DNA of 64,000 bases from Bin87 sp963692995 (GCA_963692995.1 OY843611.1:992001-1056000), one strand, 5' to 3'. Shown: positions 37,271 through 46,499, counted from the first letter of the stretch. Notes: a model not told the origin generated them from the sequence alone. Made by a program: numbers and translations.

Positions 37271-38746
37271 ATGCCCGCCGTTGCCGAACGCGAACCCGCT
37301 GCGCCGACGAACCGCGTTACCTGGCGAACCATCGCCCTGGCTTCCGCCGCCGCCCTGGGAATGGCGCTGGCGTCGCTGGATTTCGCGGTCAACGTGGGCC
37401 TGCCCGCCATGCGGGACGCTTTCGAAACCGACTTGGCGTCCGTGCAGTGGGTTATCGTAGTTTTCATCGCCACGCGGGCCGGGTTGGCGCTGGGTTCGGG
37501 AGCGTTTGCCGACCGGTTCGGGTTACGATTGGTGTACTGGTTCGGCGCGGCGACCTATCTGGTCGCCATGGTGTGCCTGTCTCTGGCGCCTACGCTGGAA
37601 GCGTTAGGGGGTTTTCGTTTCCTCCAGGCCCTGGGAACGGGATGCCTCTACAGCGCCGCGCCGGCCATCGCCGCGTCGGTGTTTCCGGAGTCCCGGCGAG
37701 GGCTGTCCATGGGGTTCACGTCGGCGAGCCTGGCGTCGGGAATGGTGCTGTCAACGCTGGCCGCGGGGCCGTTGGTGCAGTTGTTCGGTTGGCCGGCCGT
37801 GTTCTGGGGCCGCATCCCTCTGGCCGCGCTCGCGCTGATCATCGGCCTGCTGGCGATGCCCCGGTCGATTCATCAAGACACGGGTCATCAAGACACGGGC
37901 AACGGAGGGGTGGGGTCGCAATCCGGACCGCGGTTTGACGTAACGGGCGCGGCGCTGGTGCTAGCGCTGTTGTGGTGCCTGATGATCGGCTTGCGGCTTG
38001 GACAGGCCATCGGTTGGACCTCCCCGATCGTCATCGCGCTGCTTGCTGCATCGCCGGCGGTGTTGACGGCGCTGATCCGGGTGGAGCGCAAGGCCGAACT
38101 GCCGGTACTGCCCGGGGCTCTGGCGCGATTGAGCGGATTCCAGACTGCGGCCGCGGCGATGTTTCTGGGTCATTTCTCCCAGTTCGTGCTCTGGTTCATC
38201 TTCCCCTTTTATATCACCGATGCTTTGCATCGCAGCCCGGTGACGCTGGGGATACTTTTCGCCATCATGTCGTCGTCCAATATCCTCTCATCGCCGGTGG
38301 GAGGCTGGCTGTGCGACCGCTGGGGAATCCGCCCGGTGGGAGCATTGGGCCTGGGAATGACCGCGGCGGGGCTGCTGATTATGTCAGCGCTGGACGACGG
38401 TTCGGCCATTTGGCATCCGGCTGGCGCAATAGCGATAGTGGGCCTGGGCGTGGGCTGGTTTCAATCGGCGGCCTATGCCCTGATGTTGGGAACCGTTCCG
38501 CCGGAACGGTTCGGCACGGCGTCGGGAGCGCTGTCCCTGGCCCAGGCGTCCGGCACGGTTCTCTGCGTGGCCATCGTCGGTGCGGTGTTCGCCGGCCTGA
38601 GCGACCATTACGCCGCCGGTGGCGCCGCATCCGACGCCTTCCTGTTGGCCTACCGAGACGTTTTTCGTATCGGAGCGGCCACGGCGGGAATGGCAGCCGT
38701 CGGGTTTGCGCTGCGGGCGCGGCAACCACGACGCGATACGGCGTAA
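37271..38746 (+). CDS. MFS multidrug-type exporter (DHA2/EmrB family)
   Basis: 491-residue transporter with about 14 hydrophobic segments, as in the DHA2 group of proton-driven drug exporters. Seen: LDFAVNVGLPAMRDAFETD and WVIVVFIATRAGLALGSGAFADRFGLR (motif A region), then FLQALGTGCLYSAAPAIAASVFPESRRGLSMG (motif C neighbourhood). TACAAT lies 9 bases before the ATG, so the transcript would be nearly leaderless. Divergent from the metalloprotease gene. Substrate unknown. Confidence 0.85.
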   Translation: MPAVAEREPAAPTNRVTWRTIALASAAALGMALASLDFAVNVGLPAMRDAFETDLASVQWVIVVFIATRAGLALGSGAFADRFGLRLVYWFGAATYLVAMVCLSLAPTLEALGGFRFLQALGTGCLYSAAPAIAASVFPESRRGLSMGFTSASLASGMVLSTLAAGPLVQLFGWPAVFWGRIPLAALALIIGLLAMPRSIHQDTGHQDTGNGGVGSQSGPRFDVTGAALVLALLWCLMIGLRLGQAIGWTSPIVIALLAASPAVLTALIRVERKAELPVLPGALARLSGFQTAAAAMFLGHFSQFVLWFIFPFYITDALHRSPVTLGILFAIMSSSNILSSPVGGWLCDRWGIRPVGALGLGMTAAGLLIMSALDDGSAIWHPAGAIAIVGLGVGWFQSAAYALMLGTVPPERFGTASGALSLAQASGTVLCVAIVGAVFAGLSDHYAAGGAASDAFLLAYRDVFRIGAATAGMAAVGFALRARQPRRDTA

Positions 38747-38807
38747 CCTTCGGTCATTGCGACTCCCTACTCGATGTGGGAGGGGAGCGGCAACCCTGCG
38801 TTGCAAA

Positions 38808-39455
38808 CTATCCGCGCCGCCGCGCCGGCCGCAGGATGCGAATGTTCCACCACGTTATCAACGGCGTGATGACAATGGTGGGCACGATCCAGGGCAACCA
38901 CACCGGAATGCCCAACTGCTCCGCGTCCACGTTCACCACCGTTACGGCCGTAATCGTGGCGATGGTGCCGGCCAGCATATTGGTTAGATGTCGCGCCACG
39001 CGCCGCGCTCCGCCCGGCTGAATACGGTGAAATCGCGCGTCCGCCGCGCTCAGCGCCAGCGCGATGACCCCGAAAACCAGCAGCGTCACCCACTGAGAAC
39101 TGCCGTTGAGTCCAATGACGACGGCATAGGCCCACATTCCCAATCCCGTAACCGCCAGTATTCCCGCTGCCGCCCAATCTACCGGATGCGCCCGACGCTG
39201 CCGGTTGCGGGCGAATCGCCACCCCGCAAAGACCAGGTAGAAACTGAAAAAGGCGATCAGGAACAGGAAGATGCTGCTGCCCAGAATCGCCAACGGTATG
39301 GCCGTCACAAACACCAGCGTCATTCCGATGGCGTAAATCCGACCGGCCAGAATGTGCCAACGTTCGCCTTTAGGGGTAATCAGCGCTATCGCCGCCGTGA
39401 GCAGAGAGATGGAACCGGCTGTAATATGTATCGACAGCAGTATAAGACTAATCAT
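38808..39455 (-). CDS. DUF2306-like integral membrane protein
   Basis: 215 residues, with GGAGGG before the ATG. About six hydrophobic helices. The block HITAGSISLLTAAIALITPKGERWHILAGRIYAIGM near the start fits DUF2306, in which a His on the first helix and the KG..H...GR signature are conserved. No function is known for the family. Convergent with the MFS exporter and followed by the CoA-transferase genes on the same strand. Confidence 0.75.
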   Translation of the reverse strand: MISLILLSIHITAGSISLLTAAIALITPKGERWHILAGRIYAIGMTLVFVTAIPLAILGSSIFLFLIAFFSFYLVFAGWRFARNRQRRAHPVDWAAAGILAVTGLGMWAYAVVIGLNGSSQWVTLLVFGVIALALSAADARFHRIQPGGARRVARHLTNMLAGTIATITAVTVVNVDAEQLGIPVWLPWIVPTIVITPLITWWNIRILRPARRRG

Positions 39456-39488
39456 GAACCCTCCGACCCAATCGGGCTGTTCAGTAAC

Positions 39489-40730
39489 TTACTCCAGTGC
39501 GCCGGCATCGGCCAGTTCTCGATACTCGTCAGCGTTTAAACCCACTATTTCCCGCAACGCATACTCGGTATCCTGGCCCAGCAGCGGCGCCGGCCGGTTC
39601 AGGCGTCCCGGCGTGAGGGACAGTTCCAGCTCCGTATAGTCGGTGGCGTACGGCCCCATCTCGGGGTGGTCCAGCCAGGTAAAATGGTTGCGGTGTTTCA
39701 GCTGGGCGTCCTCGAATAGATCGCGGGTATCGTTGACCACGCCGGCCGGGACGCCGGCGGCTTGCAGGCGGCGCATCAGCTCGTGCCGGTCCTGGTTCGT
39801 CGTCCAGGACGCGATAATGCCTTCCAGCTTGTCCTCGTGGGCCTTGCGTACCCGGAAGGTCCCAAACTCGCCTGAGGTGATGTCGGAATACCCATCGTCC
39901 GCTATCGCGTCGCGCAGCGCCGCCCATTGCCCATCGGTGAACACGGCGATGGCGATCCAGCGGTCTGCTGCTCCGTTGGCGTCCGGCGCGCAGGGGAACG
40001 CTCCGTGGGGAGATGCGGATGGGTGACGATTGCCCACCAGTTCCGGCTCGCGACCGTTCACGGCGGCGTCCAGCAGCATCGGCCCACTGAAGTGGAGGCT
40101 GGTCTCCAGCTGGGACATATCCAGATGCGTTCCCCGCCCGGTAGCCCGCTGCCGGTCCACGGCAGACAGGATGGCGGCCACCGCAAATTTGGGGCACACG
40201 AAGTCGGTGTACGCTCCATAGGGGTTCACCGGCCCCCGGTCGGGCCAGCCGATGATGTTGGTGTAGCCGGCCAGCGATGACAGTACCGCCCCAAAACCCG
40301 GTTGGGTCTGCATCGGCCCGCCTCGCCCCAGCATGGATGCGCTGAATAGCACGATGCGCGGGTTCACCCGGCTCAACTCGTCGTATCCCAACCCCCACCG
40401 CTCCAGCGTTCCGGGCGTAAAGTTTTCGGTAACAACGTCGGCCCATTCCGCGATGCGGAGGATCAATTCCGGAGCCTGCGGGTGGCCCATGTCGATGGAG
40501 ATACCGTACTTGTTGGCGTTGTAGTTCGCAAAATAGCCGGAGCGGTTGATGCCCGCTGTGCCGCCGGCGAAGGGGCCGGCCCTCCGCAGCGTCTCCGGCC
40601 GTTTGGCGGATTCCACTCGCAGCACCGTCGCACCGTATTCCGACAGATACTTGGTGGTCATCGGCCCGACGGCGACCCAGCAGAAATCCAGGACCTTCAG
40701 TCCGTCCAGCGGCAGAGATGTCATGCTCAT
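39489..40730 (-). CDS. CaiB/BaiF family CoA-transferase
   Basis: 413-residue family III CoA-transferase, moving CoA between organic acids through an aspartyl-CoA intermediate. Seen: LPLDGLKVLDFCWVAVGPMTTKYLSEYGATVLRVES at the N-terminus, KYGISIDMGHPQAPELILRIAEWADVVTENFTPG, and GTHLDMSQLET, where the Asp is the expected nucleophile. Length is normal. The next enzyme upstream on the same strand is another member, and a cyclase-family hydrolase follows, so the three may act on one substrate set. Confidence 0.9.
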   Translation of the reverse strand: MSMTSLPLDGLKVLDFCWVAVGPMTTKYLSEYGATVLRVESAKRPETLRRAGPFAGGTAGINRSGYFANYNANKYGISIDMGHPQAPELILRIAEWADVVTENFTPGTLERWGLGYDELSRVNPRIVLFSASMLGRGGPMQTQPGFGAVLSSLAGYTNIIGWPDRGPVNPYGAYTDFVCPKFAVAAILSAVDRQRATGRGTHLDMSQLETSLHFSGPMLLDAAVNGREPELVGNRHPSASPHGAFPCAPDANGAADRWIAIAVFTDGQWAALRDAIADDGYSDITSGEFGTFRVRKAHEDKLEGIIASWTTNQDRHELMRRLQAAGVPAGVVNDTRDLFEDAQLKHRNHFTWLDHPEMGPYATDYTELELSLTPGRLNRPAPLLGQDTEYALREIVGLNADEYRELADAGALE

Positions 40731-40785
40731 AATCCTGCAATCCGCTCAACCGGGGAGCCGGTTGGCGGTGGCGGCATACCAACCA

Positions 40786-42060
40786 CTAAATGATTCCCAA
40801 CTCGGTCAGGCGCGCCAGGTCGCTGGCTCGCAAACCCAGCTCACCGCCCAGAATCTCGCCGTTGTGTTCGCCGATGCGCGGGGCGCGTCGCCGCACACCC
40901 ACCCGCGATGCGTCCTGCATATCTTTGACGAAATGCCCCGGATACGGAACGGTTTCACCGATGTCGGTGTGCTCAATCCGGTCATAGTAATCGCGGGCTT
41001 CCAGCTGACGGTGGGCCAGGATGTCGCCGGGCGTCGCAACCGGAAACAGCAGAATGCGTCGTTCCAGCGCGCCGTCGGCCAGTTCGTTGCGGGTATGCGT
41101 CATGAAGAACGGCGCCACGGCGGCGACGGTCTGCTCCATGATCTCGGCCCGCGCCGTTCCATACCCCAGCTCCTCCCAGTTCACCGCGTCCAACTCAGGA
41201 CTGCCCATGCCTTCCTCATCCATCCACTCCAGCAAGGCCCGCACGCTGCGGGCGGATCCCGCCGTGCCGCCGCCGGGCTGGAAGTTCACATAGCCGTCCT
41301 GGCATGGCCAGTTGATGCGGGTGAAGGTTCCGCCAGCCGATTCGCGATAGGCTCCCATGCGGCGCAGGATAGTCTGCTCCAAGTCCCAATACTGGGGGGC
41401 GTGGGCCAGTGTTCTGGCCACGGCCTGTTGGCAAGACACATCGGCATGTTGCCCTGCGCCGGTGAGCTGGCGATGCGTATGGGCGATCATGGCGGCGGCG
41501 GCTCCGGCGGCGCTGCCGTGCTGGTAAAACTGGGGCATGCTGACCCGCAAGGGCGGTCGGTCGCCGTCGCCGGTGAGGTGCATGAACCCGCCCAGAGCCA
41601 TGCCGATGATGTCGGATGCCAGGTATTCCGCGTACGGCCCATCTTGTCCGAATGCGGTGATGGACACCATGACCAAACGCGGATTGACTGTTCGCAAGTC
41701 CGAATAGCCCAACCCCAGCGATGCCATCCGACCCGGCTCTCCTGATTCGATGACGAAATCGGCCGCTCCCGCCAACCGACGAAACAAAGCAGCCCCGTCC
41801 GACTTGGTCAGGTCGAGGGTGACGCCCCGCTTGTTGGCGCAGTAAGCCCACCAGAATAGGCTGCCCTCCGGACCAGGCGCGTCCTGGTAAAACGGCCCAA
41901 TGCGGCGCGCCGGGCTGCCGCCGGGGGGTTCTACCTGCACCACGTCGGCGCCCAGGTCGGCCAGCATCTTGCCGCAGAGCAGGCCGCGCGCGTCGGTGAG
42001 GTCAAGGACGCGGTAGGGGGCCAGAAGGCCGGGGCCGTAGTTGTCAGAGGCAGTGGTCAT
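40786..42060 (-). CDS. CaiB/BaiF family CoA-transferase
   Basis: 424 residues. Seen: LAPYRVLDLTDARGLLCGKMLADLGADVVQVEPPGGSPARRIGPF, the ANKRGVTLDLTKSDG block, and GQHADVSCQQAVA with the probable Asp nucleophile. It is only distantly similar to the member at 39.5 kb. The ATG overlaps the stop of a 52-codon upstream gene (ATGA, 42057-42060) and has no ribosome site of its own, so it is probably translated by coupling. In families with two adjacent CaiB-type genes, the products can form a heteromer; that is a possibility here. Confidence 0.9.
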   Translation of the reverse strand: MTTASDNYGPGLLAPYRVLDLTDARGLLCGKMLADLGADVVQVEPPGGSPARRIGPFYQDAPGPEGSLFWWAYCANKRGVTLDLTKSDGAALFRRLAGAADFVIESGEPGRMASLGLGYSDLRTVNPRLVMVSITAFGQDGPYAEYLASDIIGMALGGFMHLTGDGDRPPLRVSMPQFYQHGSAAGAAAAMIAHTHRQLTGAGQHADVSCQQAVARTLAHAPQYWDLEQTILRRMGAYRESAGGTFTRINWPCQDGYVNFQPGGGTAGSARSVRALLEWMDEEGMGSPELDAVNWEELGYGTARAEIMEQTVAAVAPFFMTHTRNELADGALERRILLFPVATPGDILAHRQLEARDYYDRIEHTDIGETVPYPGHFVKDMQDASRVGVRRRAPRIGEHNGEILGGELGLRASDLARLTELGII

Positions 42061-42215
42061 CGCGCGTGGAGCCGCTCCACCGCGGCGGGAAGCTGCTCAA
42101 CGAGGCTGGTGGGTTCGCTCATCCGGTATAGGCCGTAGCCTGCGGCTGCCAACAAGGTGATAACCACGGTCATTGTGGCTGCCTGTGCCGCGATGTTTGT
42201 TGCGTTGACTGGCAT
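42057..42215 (-). CDS. 52-residue membrane peptide coupled to a CoA-transferase
   Basis: Starts at the ATG at 42215, preceded by GGAGGAGGG, the only strong ribosome site in front of the CoA-transferase gene. One hydrophobic helix (ATMTVVITLLAAAGYGLYRM, residues 13-32) and a short amphipathic tail. The stop overlaps the next ATG (ATGA). I recognise no family. It may be a leader gene for translational coupling or a small membrane partner. The coupling evidence is good; function is unknown. Confidence 0.6.
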   Translation of the reverse strand: MPVNATNIAAQAATMTVVITLLAAAGYGLYRMSEPTSLVEQLPAAVERLHAR

Positions 42216-42304
42216 CCCTCCTCCCGCTAGAGCAGCGCGTTGGCGACGGCCGGCCGCTTTGCGAGCCGTAGCTAATCTTACCAGACCGGCAAGGCGGCCG
42301 GCGG

Positions 42305-43240
42305 CTAGAAAGTAGCCAGCGGATTCACCGGCGAGCCGGTGGCGTTGTGCCAGCGCAACGGCGCCACGGTGAACATAAAGTCCCAGCGGTTCAGGCGGCG
42401 GCACACTGGGACAACCTCGTCGAAGTTGGCCGCGTCGATCAGCCACAGGCCCATGCCGACGATGCCAACCTTGTGGATGGGCAATCCGATGTAGGAATAC
42501 TCGCTGGGCGCAACGTCCCAGGATGCGTCGCAGGCCGCGATGGATACCCCGCGCTCCCGAAGCCAGGGCAGCGTTTCGGCGTGCAGGCCGGGTCGTCCCT
42601 CCGCGGCCGTGGGCGGTCCGACTTCCTGCCGGCGCCGGTACCAGCCCAACCGGATGCACAGCGCGTCGCCCTCGGTAACGCGGACGCCCTGGGCCGCCTC
42701 GGCGGCCTCCAGGTCGGCAGTGAACACCGGCTCACCGGCGTCCAGCCAGTCCTTGCCCTTGACGGCGGCGATGTCCAGCAGCACCCCACGGGTCACAACG
42801 CCGTTGCGTACGGCGTCAACCGCGCCGGCGCCGGCCTTGTTGACGTTATTCACCAGCCCGGCGTCCTGGCCGTTGTACATCTTGCCGTTCCAGAACTGGT
42901 GGCACAGGCTGTCCAGGTGGGTGACGGTCAGCCCGTGGAAAGACACGCCCAGAAAGTCGCTGGCGCCCCCGCCACCCTCCGACGGCGCGGATTCCCCGGT
43001 GGATACCATGTAGTGCAGCGGCGGGATGCTGGTGACGTCCGACGCCATCTCCGGCACCAGCAACCGCGAGCAGGTGACGCTGATGCCCTCGGCGACCAGG
43101 CCGGCGGCCTGCTGCCGCTTGGCTTCAGTAATCAGGTTCAGCGTGCCCAGTTCGTCGTCATCGCCCCAGCGTCCCCAGTTGCTCAGCGAATCGAACCAGC
43201 CCAATACTTGTTCCTCGGTGGGGATGTTGGTCGTGGTCAT
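42305..43240 (-). CDS. Cyclase family protein (kynurenine formamidase-like)
   Basis: 311-residue metal-dependent hydrolase. The signature HGLTVTHLDSLCHQF (a variant of HxGTHxDxPxH) supplies divalent-metal ligands; SACDASWDVAP-like and IGLPIHKVGIVGMGLWLIDAANFDEV blocks follow, as in the family. GGAGGG precedes the ATG. Relatives act as arylformamidases or isatin hydrolases and cleave amides or lactams; many uncharacterised relatives exist in environmental bacteria. The substrate cannot be inferred, but the two CoA-transferases downstream suggest organic-acid catabolism. Confidence 0.88.
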   Translation of the reverse strand: MTTTNIPTEEQVLGWFDSLSNWGRWGDDDELGTLNLITEAKRQQAAGLVAEGISVTCSRLLVPEMASDVTSIPPLHYMVSTGESAPSEGGGGASDFLGVSFHGLTVTHLDSLCHQFWNGKMYNGQDAGLVNNVNKAGAGAVDAVRNGVVTRGVLLDIAAVKGKDWLDAGEPVFTADLEAAEAAQGVRVTEGDALCIRLGWYRRRQEVGPPTAAEGRPGLHAETLPWLRERGVSIAACDASWDVAPSEYSYIGLPIHKVGIVGMGLWLIDAANFDEVVPVCRRLNRWDFMFTVAPLRWHNATGSPVNPLATF

Positions 43241-43351
43241 GGCCTTCCCTCCGATTCCGTTGGCGTTTCGGCAACAACGTACTTGGCAGCAACGTACCTG
43301 TTAGAGTGATTGTAGGGTTAGCCGGCGGGCAAGTCAACGGTGCAAGCGCCA

Positions 43352-43360
43352 TGCTAGAAT
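43352..43360 (+). promoter_or_regulatory. Extended -10 element before the PaREP1 pair
   Basis: TGC-TAGAAT, 66 bases before the first PaREP1 start; no good -35 box. Confidence 0.45.
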
Positions 43361-43425
43361 CCAGCCCAGGCCCGGCGATAACTTGGCTGGGTATATCCAT
43401 AGTGCCGCCTTCCGCGAGTTGAATC

Positions 43426-43791
43426 ATGACATCTCAAACTTATCAGGCCGCCAGCCGGCAGCTGCTGGCGCAAGGCCGCGCCGAGCTGGCCGGCGGCGAC
43501 GTGCGTCAAGCCTCGGAAAAAGGCTGGGGCGCCGCCGCCCAAATCGTCAAGTCGGTGGCCGAAAGACGCGGCTGGGAACATCGCAACCATGCCGCGCTTT
43601 ACCGTGTAATTGCGCGGCTGGCCGCCGAAACCGGCGATGTAGATATACGACGGCTGTTTGACGTTGCCGGTAATCTTCACGTCAACTTTTACGAAAACTG
43701 GAACAACGCTGAGAACGTAGTCGGCAGTCTGCACGATGTGGAGCGGCTGATTGACAAGCTGGAACCCCTGGCCGCGACACCTCAAACCTGA
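43426..43791 (+). CDS. PaREP1 family protein (copy 1)
   Basis: 121-residue helical protein. The core ASRQLLAQGRAELAGGDVRQASEKGWGAAAQ...SVAERRGWEHRNHAAL...LHVNFYENW matches PaREP1, a small family that I recall as belonging to the HEPN/KNTase_C superfamily; the RGWEHRNH block may supply its conserved basic residues. No activity is established. It starts at an ATG with a weak ribosome site. The next gene is a tandem copy, with 150 of 152 bases identical in the first half (43449-43600 against 43860-44011) and clear divergence in the second half. Confidence 0.8.
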   Translation: MTSQTYQAASRQLLAQGRAELAGGDVRQASEKGWGAAAQIVKSVAERRGWEHRNHAALYRVIARLAAETGDVDIRRLFDVAGNLHVNFYENWNNAENVVGSLHDVERLIDKLEPLAATPQT

Positions 43792-43836
43792 GCCGTTTCC
43801 AACTTGCTCGCCACAATGCCGTCGGTGAGGTTTATT

Positions 43837-44196
43837 ATGGCGTCTCAAACCGATCAGGTCGCCAGCCGGCAGCTGCTGGCGCAAGGCCGCGCCGAGCTGG
43901 CCGGCGGCGACGTGCGCCAAGCCTCGGAAAAAGGCTGGGGCGCCGCCGCCCAAATGGTCAAGTCGGTGGCCGAAAGACGCGGCTGGGAACATCGCAACCA
44001 TGCCGCGCTTTTCAGCGTCGTCGCCCAGCTTGCTACCGAAACCGGCGACGAGGACATCGGGCGACTTTTCGATGTCGCAAGCAGTCTCCACGTCAACTTT
44101 TATGAGAACTGGAGTACCCCTACAACCGTGGCGCGCGGCTTGAACGACATGGAGCGGCTGCTGGACAAGCTGGAACCGCTCGCGTCAATAACCTGA
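43837..44196 (+). CDS. PaREP1 family protein (copy 2)
   Basis: 119 residues from the ATG at 43837 (GAGG upstream); the frame is open from 43804. Same blocks as copy 1, with the N-terminal half almost identical and the C-terminal half different (EDIGRLFDVASSLHVNFYENWSTPTTVARGLNDMERLLDKLEPLA). The two may form a heteromer. It ends 20 bases before the methyltransferase-HNH gene, so these genes are probably one transcript. Confidence 0.8.
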   Translation: MASQTDQVASRQLLAQGRAELAGGDVRQASEKGWGAAAQMVKSVAERRGWEHRNHAALFSVVAQLATETGDEDIGRLFDVASSLHVNFYENWSTPTTVARGLNDMERLLDKLEPLASIT

Positions 44197-44216
44197 AACC
44201 GTATCCGGCTAACCTG

Positions 44217-45593
44217 ATGACCAACTTTGCCGACCGCACCATTTGGACCGGGGACAACCTGGACATCCTGCGCGGACTCAACTCCGCGTCGGTTGACCTC
44301 ATCTACCTGGACCCGCCCTTCAACTCCAACCGCAACTACGCCGCCCCGGTGGGCAGCGCGGCGGCCGGCGCCGCCTTCAAGGACACTTGGACGCTATCCG
44401 ACTTGGACGTGGCCTGGATGGGCCTCATCGCCGACGAGCAGCCGGCCCTGTACCAGGCGCTGCAAACTGCCGGCCTTACCCACGGCAAAGGGATGCAATC
44501 GTACCTCTGCATGATGGCGGTGCGCCTGCTGGAAATGCGTCGCGTCCTGAAGGACACCGGCTCCATCTACCTGCACTGCGACCCCACCGCCAGCCACTAC
44601 CTGAAAGTGCTGATGGACAGCATCTATGGACCGGGCAACTTCCGCAACGAAATTGCCTGGCGGCGCACCAATGCAAAAGGCCTGGCTTTTAAGGGGTATC
44701 CAAAGAACGCCGACTTTCTCCTCTATTACAGCATATCGGATAACTTTACCTGGAATAGACCCTTCCTCCCCCATGACCCGGCCTATGTGGATAAATTCTA
44801 TCGCCACACCGAGCCGGATACCGGGCGTCGCTATCGCTTGGGAGACCTTACCAATCCAAACCGCGACCGTCCTAATCTGACCTACGAATGGAATGGCCAT
44901 ACCCGTGTCTGGCGGTGGACCAGAGAGCGGATGAATGAGGCGCACAACAACGGAATAGTTCATTACTAATCAACGGGTCTCGCGAGTCAGAAGCGTTACC
45001 TTGACGAGATGCAGGGCATACCCGTCGATACGATTTGGGATGATGTGCAACCCATTCAAGCACACGCCAAAGAGCGTATCGGCTACCCCACGCAAAAACC
45101 CTTGGCCCTGTTGGAGCGCATCATCAAAGCGTCATCCAGCGAGAGCGATGTGGTGCTGGACCCCTTCTGCGGCTGCGCCACCGCCTGCGTGGCCGCCGAG
45201 AGCCTGGGCCGCCGCTGGATTGGCATCGATATCTCGCCCAAAGCCGTCGAGCTGGTCAATATGCGTTTGCAACAGGCCATGGGCGAGCTGTTCCACAACC
45301 GGCTGGTAACGGCCCGCGCCGACATCCCCCGCCGCACTGACGTTGCTGCGCCCCGTCCCTACCGTCAGAACAAGCATGTGCTTTTCGGCCAGCAGGAAGG
45401 CCGCTGTAAAGGCTGCCGCAGCGAATTCCCCTTCCGCATTTTGGAAGTTGACCACATCATCCCTCGTTCCAACGGCGGCGGCGACCACCTGGAAAACCTG
45501 CAACTCCTCTGCGCCCACTGCAACCGGGTGAAGGGGGATAGGCCGCAGGAATACCTGGTAGCGCGGCTGCGGGAGATGGGGATGGCGGCGTAG
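44217..45593 (+). pseudogene. DNA methyltransferase fused to HNH nuclease, interrupted by one in-frame TAA
   Basis: A single reading frame of 458 codons with a TAA at codon 251 (44967-44969). The codons on both sides are in the same frame, so this is a nonsense change, not a frameshift. The N-terminal part has the beta-class methyltransferase catalytic motif DPPF (YLDPPFNSNRNY, about residue 40) and HCDPTASHYLK. After the stop, STGL...QKRYLDEMQGIPVDTIWDDV and ERIGYPTQKPLALLERII, then the SAM-binding block VVLDPFCGCATACVAAE. The last ~70 residues are an HNH nuclease: CKGC, LEVDHIIPRSNGGGDHLENLQLLCAHCNR. Each half alone lacks either the catalytic or the SAM motif. Inactivated gene, readthrough, or a sequencing error (one base, for example CAA to TAA). 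Confidence 0.85.
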
Positions 45594-45704
45594 GACAACA
45601 ACTTGTTACACTTCTGGGCACGATTACCGATGCCGCGAGCACAACACTAAGGACGCGAAATCGGCCACGCCAAGCCCTGATTGTCATGAAGGTTTCTTTA
45701 CGTG

Positions 45705-46499
45705 ATGGAAAATCGCAATAGAGAACTGGGTCATCTGATTAGGGACCTTGGTAGTGCAATCCAGCGGTTTGTGGACATTGTTACCCCACACTTGGAGCCT
45801 GTAGCTCACGGCCTGCTTGCGATATTCGAAAATATCGAATTACGAGACGTGATGCGCGAATCAGGGTGGTTGCCTCACTATACGACCCCTCTCGATCTCA
45901 TCGCGAACTCCGGGGGCGATGCCGACGCTGTTCGGAACATACTCAGTGAATATTACCAGCGGAATTGGGACGATGTCCGTAAGGCGATCGAGTCCGGATT
46001 AGATGAGTGCAATGTTGACGAAGAGGCTAAAGCGACGCTTCGAGAAGCCCTTGAAGCCCACGAGCACGGGTTGTACAGGAGCGTCTGCCGCCTGCTGTTT
46101 CCGGAAATGGAACGATTGCTCCGCGTCGAAATATTTGGGCTACGGACCGGACGTCAGTCGTACAAAGCGATTGTCAAAAAACTGGTTGACGGCAAAACGT
46201 TGGATGATTTTCCGCTCGGAGGATGGTACGACTTCGACTATTTGGCTCATCTAACAAAATCAATAAGGGAACACGACGTGTCCAAGATAGACGATAGGAT
46301 ATTTGGCATATTCACTCCTGTCGAAGAAACCGACCTCCAGCGGCTCGAGCATGACCCGGTTCCCAATCGACACGCTGCAATGCACGGTTACGTTTCCTAT
46401 GCATCCGAGCAAAACAGTCTCAATACAATATTCGTTGCTGATTATATTTTCCGACTGATTAGTAATATCAGGAACACGCCGACGGAGAACGACAAATGA
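45705..46499 (+). CDS. HEPN-like protein in an operon with a toxin-antitoxin pair
   Basis: 264 residues from the ATG at 45705 (a GTG one codon earlier is also possible; AAGG upstream). Predicted all-helical and charged. The C-terminal block PNRHAAMHGYVSYASEQNSLNTIFVADYIFRLI contains R-x4-H followed by Gly, a pattern seen at the active site of HEPN RNases of abortive-infection and toxin systems. The middle holds RSVCRLLFPEMERLLRVEIFG, also typical of such proteins. I cannot name a family. The stop overlaps the antitoxin start (ATGA). Base use is AT-richer than the flanking metabolic genes. Confidence 0.65.
   Translation: MENRNRELGHLIRDLGSAIQRFVDIVTPHLEPVAHGLLAIFENIELRDVMRESGWLPHYTTPLDLIANSGGDADAVRNILSEYYQRNWDDVRKAIESGLDECNVDEEAKATLREALEAHEHGLYRSVCRLLFPEMERLLRVEIFGLRTGRQSYKAIVKKLVDGKTLDDFPLGGWYDFDYLAHLTKSIREHDVSKIDDRIFGIFTPVEETDLQRLEHDPVPNRHAAMHGYVSYASEQNSLNTIFVADYIFRLISNIRNTPTENDK

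Noticed and set aside
44217..45593. Frameshift in the methyltransferase-HNH gene
   Set aside because: The codons before and after the gap are in the same frame; only one TAA separates them, so it is a nonsense change.
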